A DNA stretch of 64,000 nucleotides from an uncultured Gammaproteobacteria bacterium (GTDB taxonomy: Bacteria > Pseudomonadota > Gammaproteobacteria > Pseudomonadales > UBA5518): positions 27,825-91,824 of the forward strand of contig CAIYPF010000056.1 in NCBI GenBank assembly GCA_903928015.1. The letters run 5' to 3'. A program made the translations under genes and the position numbers. Below, one piece after another: positions 61,845-64,000 of the stretch. The notes under the pieces were generated by a model that saw only the letters and a list, made by a program, of their open reading frames with translations, was not told where the DNA came from and did not search any database. Each line of letters begins with the position of its first letter. Position 1 is the first letter of the stretch.

Positions 61845-62043
61845 GTCCTGATTCCACGCGCAAGACGAAGTGCGCGAAACATAGCTCGCCACGCCGCGCA
61901 CTGCTACCCGGGTGTGGCCCCATCGCGGGTGTGCCCCGGGGGAGCAGAATCCGAAATGTCCTACAGACACCTCCCCCGCGCCACGCCTAGCCTTCCATCA
62001 CCACGGCACCCGCCGCGGCACAACCCACGGAAGGAAGCCCGGC

Positions 62044-63171
62044 ATGGACGCCGCACCGCTGCTCGACCCCAAAAACGACGCCGTATTCAAACGCCTGTTC
62101 GCCGGCGCGCCACATCTGCTCGCCGAACTCATCAACGCCGTGCGCCACACCGAGCCTCCGCTCACCGTCGTCGAGATCCTCAACCCCGAGATCAGACCAG
62201 AGGAGCTCACTGGCAAGCTGATCGTCTTGGACCTGCTGGCCAAAGATCCGGACGGCAAGCTCTACAACGTCGAGATGCAGGTACGCGCACACCGTGCCTG
62301 GACCGCCCGCAGCGCCTATTACCTCGCCCGAGCCTTCGCCGGGCAACTCGTCCAGGGTGAGGACTACTCGCGCCTCAAGCCCGCCATCGCCATCCACCTG
62401 CTGGACTTCGCGCTCTTCGACGATCAGCATCAGGGTATCTGGTGTTTCGAACTGCGCGATCGCGAGCAGCCGGGCGTGCGGCTGGGAGAGGAGCTGCAGT
62501 TCAACGTGATCGAGTTGCCAAAGGCCGACCGGCTCGGAGCGGGCGGACCGGCGCTCATGGCATGGGTGGCGTTCCTGAAACATTGGCAGGAGGAGCAGCG
62601 CATGAACGAGATCAACTATCCCCCGGTGAAAGAGGCCATGACCCGCATACGCAGCATCAGCGACGACATCGTTGCGCGACACGAGGCGCTCAAGCGGGAT
62701 ATGGCGGCCATGGACGAGATTGTCTTCCGGCGCGAAGCACGGGAAGACGGCTTGGCGGAAGGCAGGGCAGAAGGACTGACCGAGGGACGGACCGAAGGAC
62801 GGGCAGAAGGACGGGCAGAAGGACGGGCCGAAGGACTGGCCGAAGGACTGGCTGAAGGACGGGCGGAGGGACTGACAGAGGGGCGTGCCGAAGGACTCGC
62901 TGAAGGGCTTGCAGAGGGGATCGCCGAAGGGCTTGCCGAGGGGCTTGCCGAAGGACGTGTTGAGGGAGTTGCCATAGGCCGGGAGGCGGGGCTGGCGGAA
63001 GGCGCACTCCAGGGACAGGCCGCACTGCTCGAACGGCAACTGACACGGCGTTTCGGGCCTTTGACGGAAACGCACCGCGAGCGCCTTCACAAAGCGAGCC
63101 GTGCAGAGCTTGAAGTGTGGGCCGACCGGGTACTGGAGGCCCACCACACAGAAGCGGTTTTCGATAGTTGA
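62044..63171 (+). CDS. Rpn-family PD-(D/E)xK nuclease/putative transposase with tetrapeptide repeats
   Basis: The 375-residue product starts with the Rpn/YhgA-like nuclease core: DPKNDAVFKRLFA, then VLDLLAKDPDGKLYNVEMQV, where D, ExQ and K positions fit PD-(D/E)xK. From about residue 236 to 320 it has some eighteen copies of [L/R/I][A/T/V]EG, a glycine-rich, charged repeat, then a helical tail. GGAAG precedes the ATG. Rpn proteins promote RecA-independent recombination or act in phage defence in some species. No transposon ends are visible, so calling it a mobile element is not supported. Confidence 0.87.
   Translation: MDAAPLLDPKNDAVFKRLFAGAPHLLAELINAVRHTEPPLTVVEILNPEIRPEELTGKLIVLDLLAKDPDGKLYNVEMQVRAHRAWTARSAYYLARAFAGQLVQGEDYSRLKPAIAIHLLDFALFDDQHQGIWCFELRDREQPGVRLGEELQFNVIELPKADRLGAGGPALMAWVAFLKHWQEEQRMNEINYPPVKEAMTRIRSISDDIVARHEALKRDMAAMDEIVFRREAREDGLAEGRAEGLTEGRTEGRAEGRAEGRAEGLAEGLAEGRAEGLTEGRAEGLAEGLAEGIAEGLAEGLAEGRVEGVAIGREAGLAEGALQGQAALLERQLTRRFGPLTETHRERLHKASRAELEVWADRVLEAHHTEAVFDS
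62745..63002 (+). repeat. In-frame GAAGGACGGGC-type short repeat region
   Basis: The DNA encoding the tetrapeptide repeats is itself repetitive, with imperfect 12-bp steps (GAAGGACGGGCA, GAAGGACTGGCC and variants). Steps of 12 bp keep the frame, so slippage can change copy number without loss of the gene. Confidence 0.8.
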
Positions 63172-63289
63172 GCCGGATTTGCCTCCCGGCCACACGCCCG
63201 GAGCGCGCATCCCCGCTCTTTTGCATCGCTGCACCCGCGCGGCGTAGCCTTGCCGCACGTCTCATAACACTCAACGGAGCAGACCCACC

Positions 63290-63808
63290 GTGGACCATCA
63301 CAGCATCACTCAGGCCGCTCACAAGCTGATCGCATTCCACAGGGAGGCCGAGAAGAAAAACGAGTGGACCTTCTTCGTAGACGAGATGTACGCGCGGAAC
63401 TGCGTTTACACCTGCGAATACGGCGGCACGATGATCGTGATTGCCGACGGCATCGACGAGATAAAGGCCACGCACTACGGCCGCGACATGCGCAAAGGCT
63501 GGGAGGGTTGGACCTTCCCCTATCAGGATGTCTATGTGGGTGAAGGCGGTCGTGTGGTCACCCACTGGCTGAACCGCGGACCCGGCCTGAGACCGGACGG
63601 CAGCCACTTTCAGACGCCCGGAATCTCCTTCATCACCTTCAACGAAGATCTGAAGATCGTGCGGCAGTTCGATGTCTTCGACATCGCTCACCAGATGCAC
63701 CTGTGCGATGAACTCGAAGCGCAGGGTCTGCTGTCGGCCGAACTCAAGCGCAACTGGGTGATACCGATGAAGACCAAAGTGATCGAGATGCTGTCGAGGA
63801 ATATGTAA
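63290..63808 (+). CDS. SnoaL/NTF2-like fold protein
   Basis: The 172-residue product has the cone-shaped alpha-beta fold of SnoaL/NTF2-like proteins: an N-terminal helix (HKLIAFHREAEKKNEWTFFV), strands with FPYQDVYVGEGGRVVTHWLNRGPG, and ISFITFNEDLKIVRQFDVFD near the C-terminus. The start is a GTG with GGAG about 11 bp upstream. Members act as ketosteroid isomerase-like or hydroxylase enzymes, or bind small ligands. I cannot assign a function. Confidence 0.82.
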   Translation: MDHHSITQAAHKLIAFHREAEKKNEWTFFVDEMYARNCVYTCEYGGTMIVIADGIDEIKATHYGRDMRKGWEGWTFPYQDVYVGEGGRVVTHWLNRGPGLRPDGSHFQTPGISFITFNEDLKIVRQFDVFDIAHQMHLCDELEAQGLLSAELKRNWVIPMKTKVIEMLSRNM

Positions 63809-63826
63809 ACCACCGACGAAAAACCG

Positions 63827-63943
63827 GTCGCGGGCATGGCCCGCTCCTACATGGAAATGTTGGGCCATGCCCGCGACCTGTCCCAGGTAGGAGCGGGCCA
63901 TGCCCGCGACCTGTTCCCGGTAGGAGCGGGCCATGCCCGCGAC
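63827..63943. repeat. REP cluster 3 (one inverted, one partial, two direct units)
   Basis: A standard unit lies inverted at 63827-63850, a 5-prime-truncated direct unit around 63859-63878, and two full direct units at 63887-63910 and 63920-63943. Units are near-identical to cluster 1, which implies recent or ongoing spread or gene conversion. Nothing else is visible from 63809 to the window end. Confidence 0.9.
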
Positions 63944-64000
63944 CCGCAGTCGGCACAGCATTCCCCGCACGCCTGACAACCGGACAACAACGCGCATGAC

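Noticed and set aside
62745..63002. CRISPR or minisatellite array
   Set aside because: Repeats are in frame within an Rpn-family protein and encode a regular tetrapeptide, with no unique spacers.
62044..63171. Insertion sequence transposase
   Set aside because: Rpn proteins are often labelled transposase, but there are no terminal inverted repeats or target duplications here.

Overview
The window is GC-rich, densely packed bacterial DNA. Three TonB-dependent outer-membrane receptors, REP-type repeats with a GCGGGCCATGCCCGC core and many aromatic and acyl-CoA catabolic genes point to an environmental gammaproteobacterium, perhaps from one of the TonB-receptor-rich marine or soil lineages. No rRNA or tRNA gene is present to fix the taxonomy. 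I see no insertion sequence, prophage or CRISPR array.

Layout. (1) 1-8.7 kb: an AraC-type regulator cut by the window edge, a divergent cytochrome P450, a shrunken amidohydrolase, a TonB receptor, a Tat-exported amidase and an HDAC-like amidohydrolase. (2) 8.9-18.2 kb: a full-length periplasmic amidohydrolase, an exported metallo-beta-lactamase-fold protein, a second TonB receptor, two acyl-CoA ligases and a TetR regulator. (3) 18.3-25.2 kb: a complete qhp set for quinohemoprotein amine dehydrogenase: diheme alpha subunit, radical SAM crosslinking enzyme, CTQ-bearing gamma subunit, beta-propeller subunit, ABC exporter and leader protease. (4) 25.3-29.5 kb: a Tat-exported FAD amine oxidase, then on the minus strand a 2-oxoglutarate/Fe(II) oxygenase-like protein, a DsbA-family protein and the flavin monooxygenase QhpG. 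(5) 29.7-34.9 kb, minus strand: aldehyde dehydrogenase, then TTQ-dependent amine dehydrogenase genes in the order B-E-D-A, then a small monoheme cytochrome c and a VOC protein. This is the order of the aromatic amine dehydrogenase (aau) type, with no mauG. (6) 35.2-49.1 kb: a third TonB receptor with a TPR-sulfotransferase, a small transporter/oxidoreductase operon, a P-type ATPase, a SulP transporter, and an MFS exporter with a MarR regulator. (7) 49.3-58 kb: a homogentisate-like ring-cleavage operon (ring dioxygenase, flavin hydroxylase, DUF2783, degenerate MBL protein, FAH), then a sulfur module (TauE/SafE plus persulfide dioxygenase-rhodanese), a zinc metallopeptidase and an SDR. (8) 58-64 kb: acyl-CoA ligase, acyl-CoA dehydrogenase, CorA, an Rpn-family nuclease with a long tetrapeptide repeat, a SnoaL-like protein and a REP cluster.

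How it may work together. The amidase and HDAC-like enzyme could free amines from amides. Two periplasmic quinone-cofactor dehydrogenases and a flavin oxidase could deaminate them. The aldehyde dehydrogenase and CoA ligases would take up the aldehydes and acids. The homogentisate-type operon could open hydroxylated phenylacetate rings, for example from tyramine. The most notable point is that one 17-kb stretch holds both known classes of peptide-derived quinone amine dehydrogenase (CTQ and TTQ). The only visible tryptophan hydroxylase, QhpG, lies on the TTQ side and strand.
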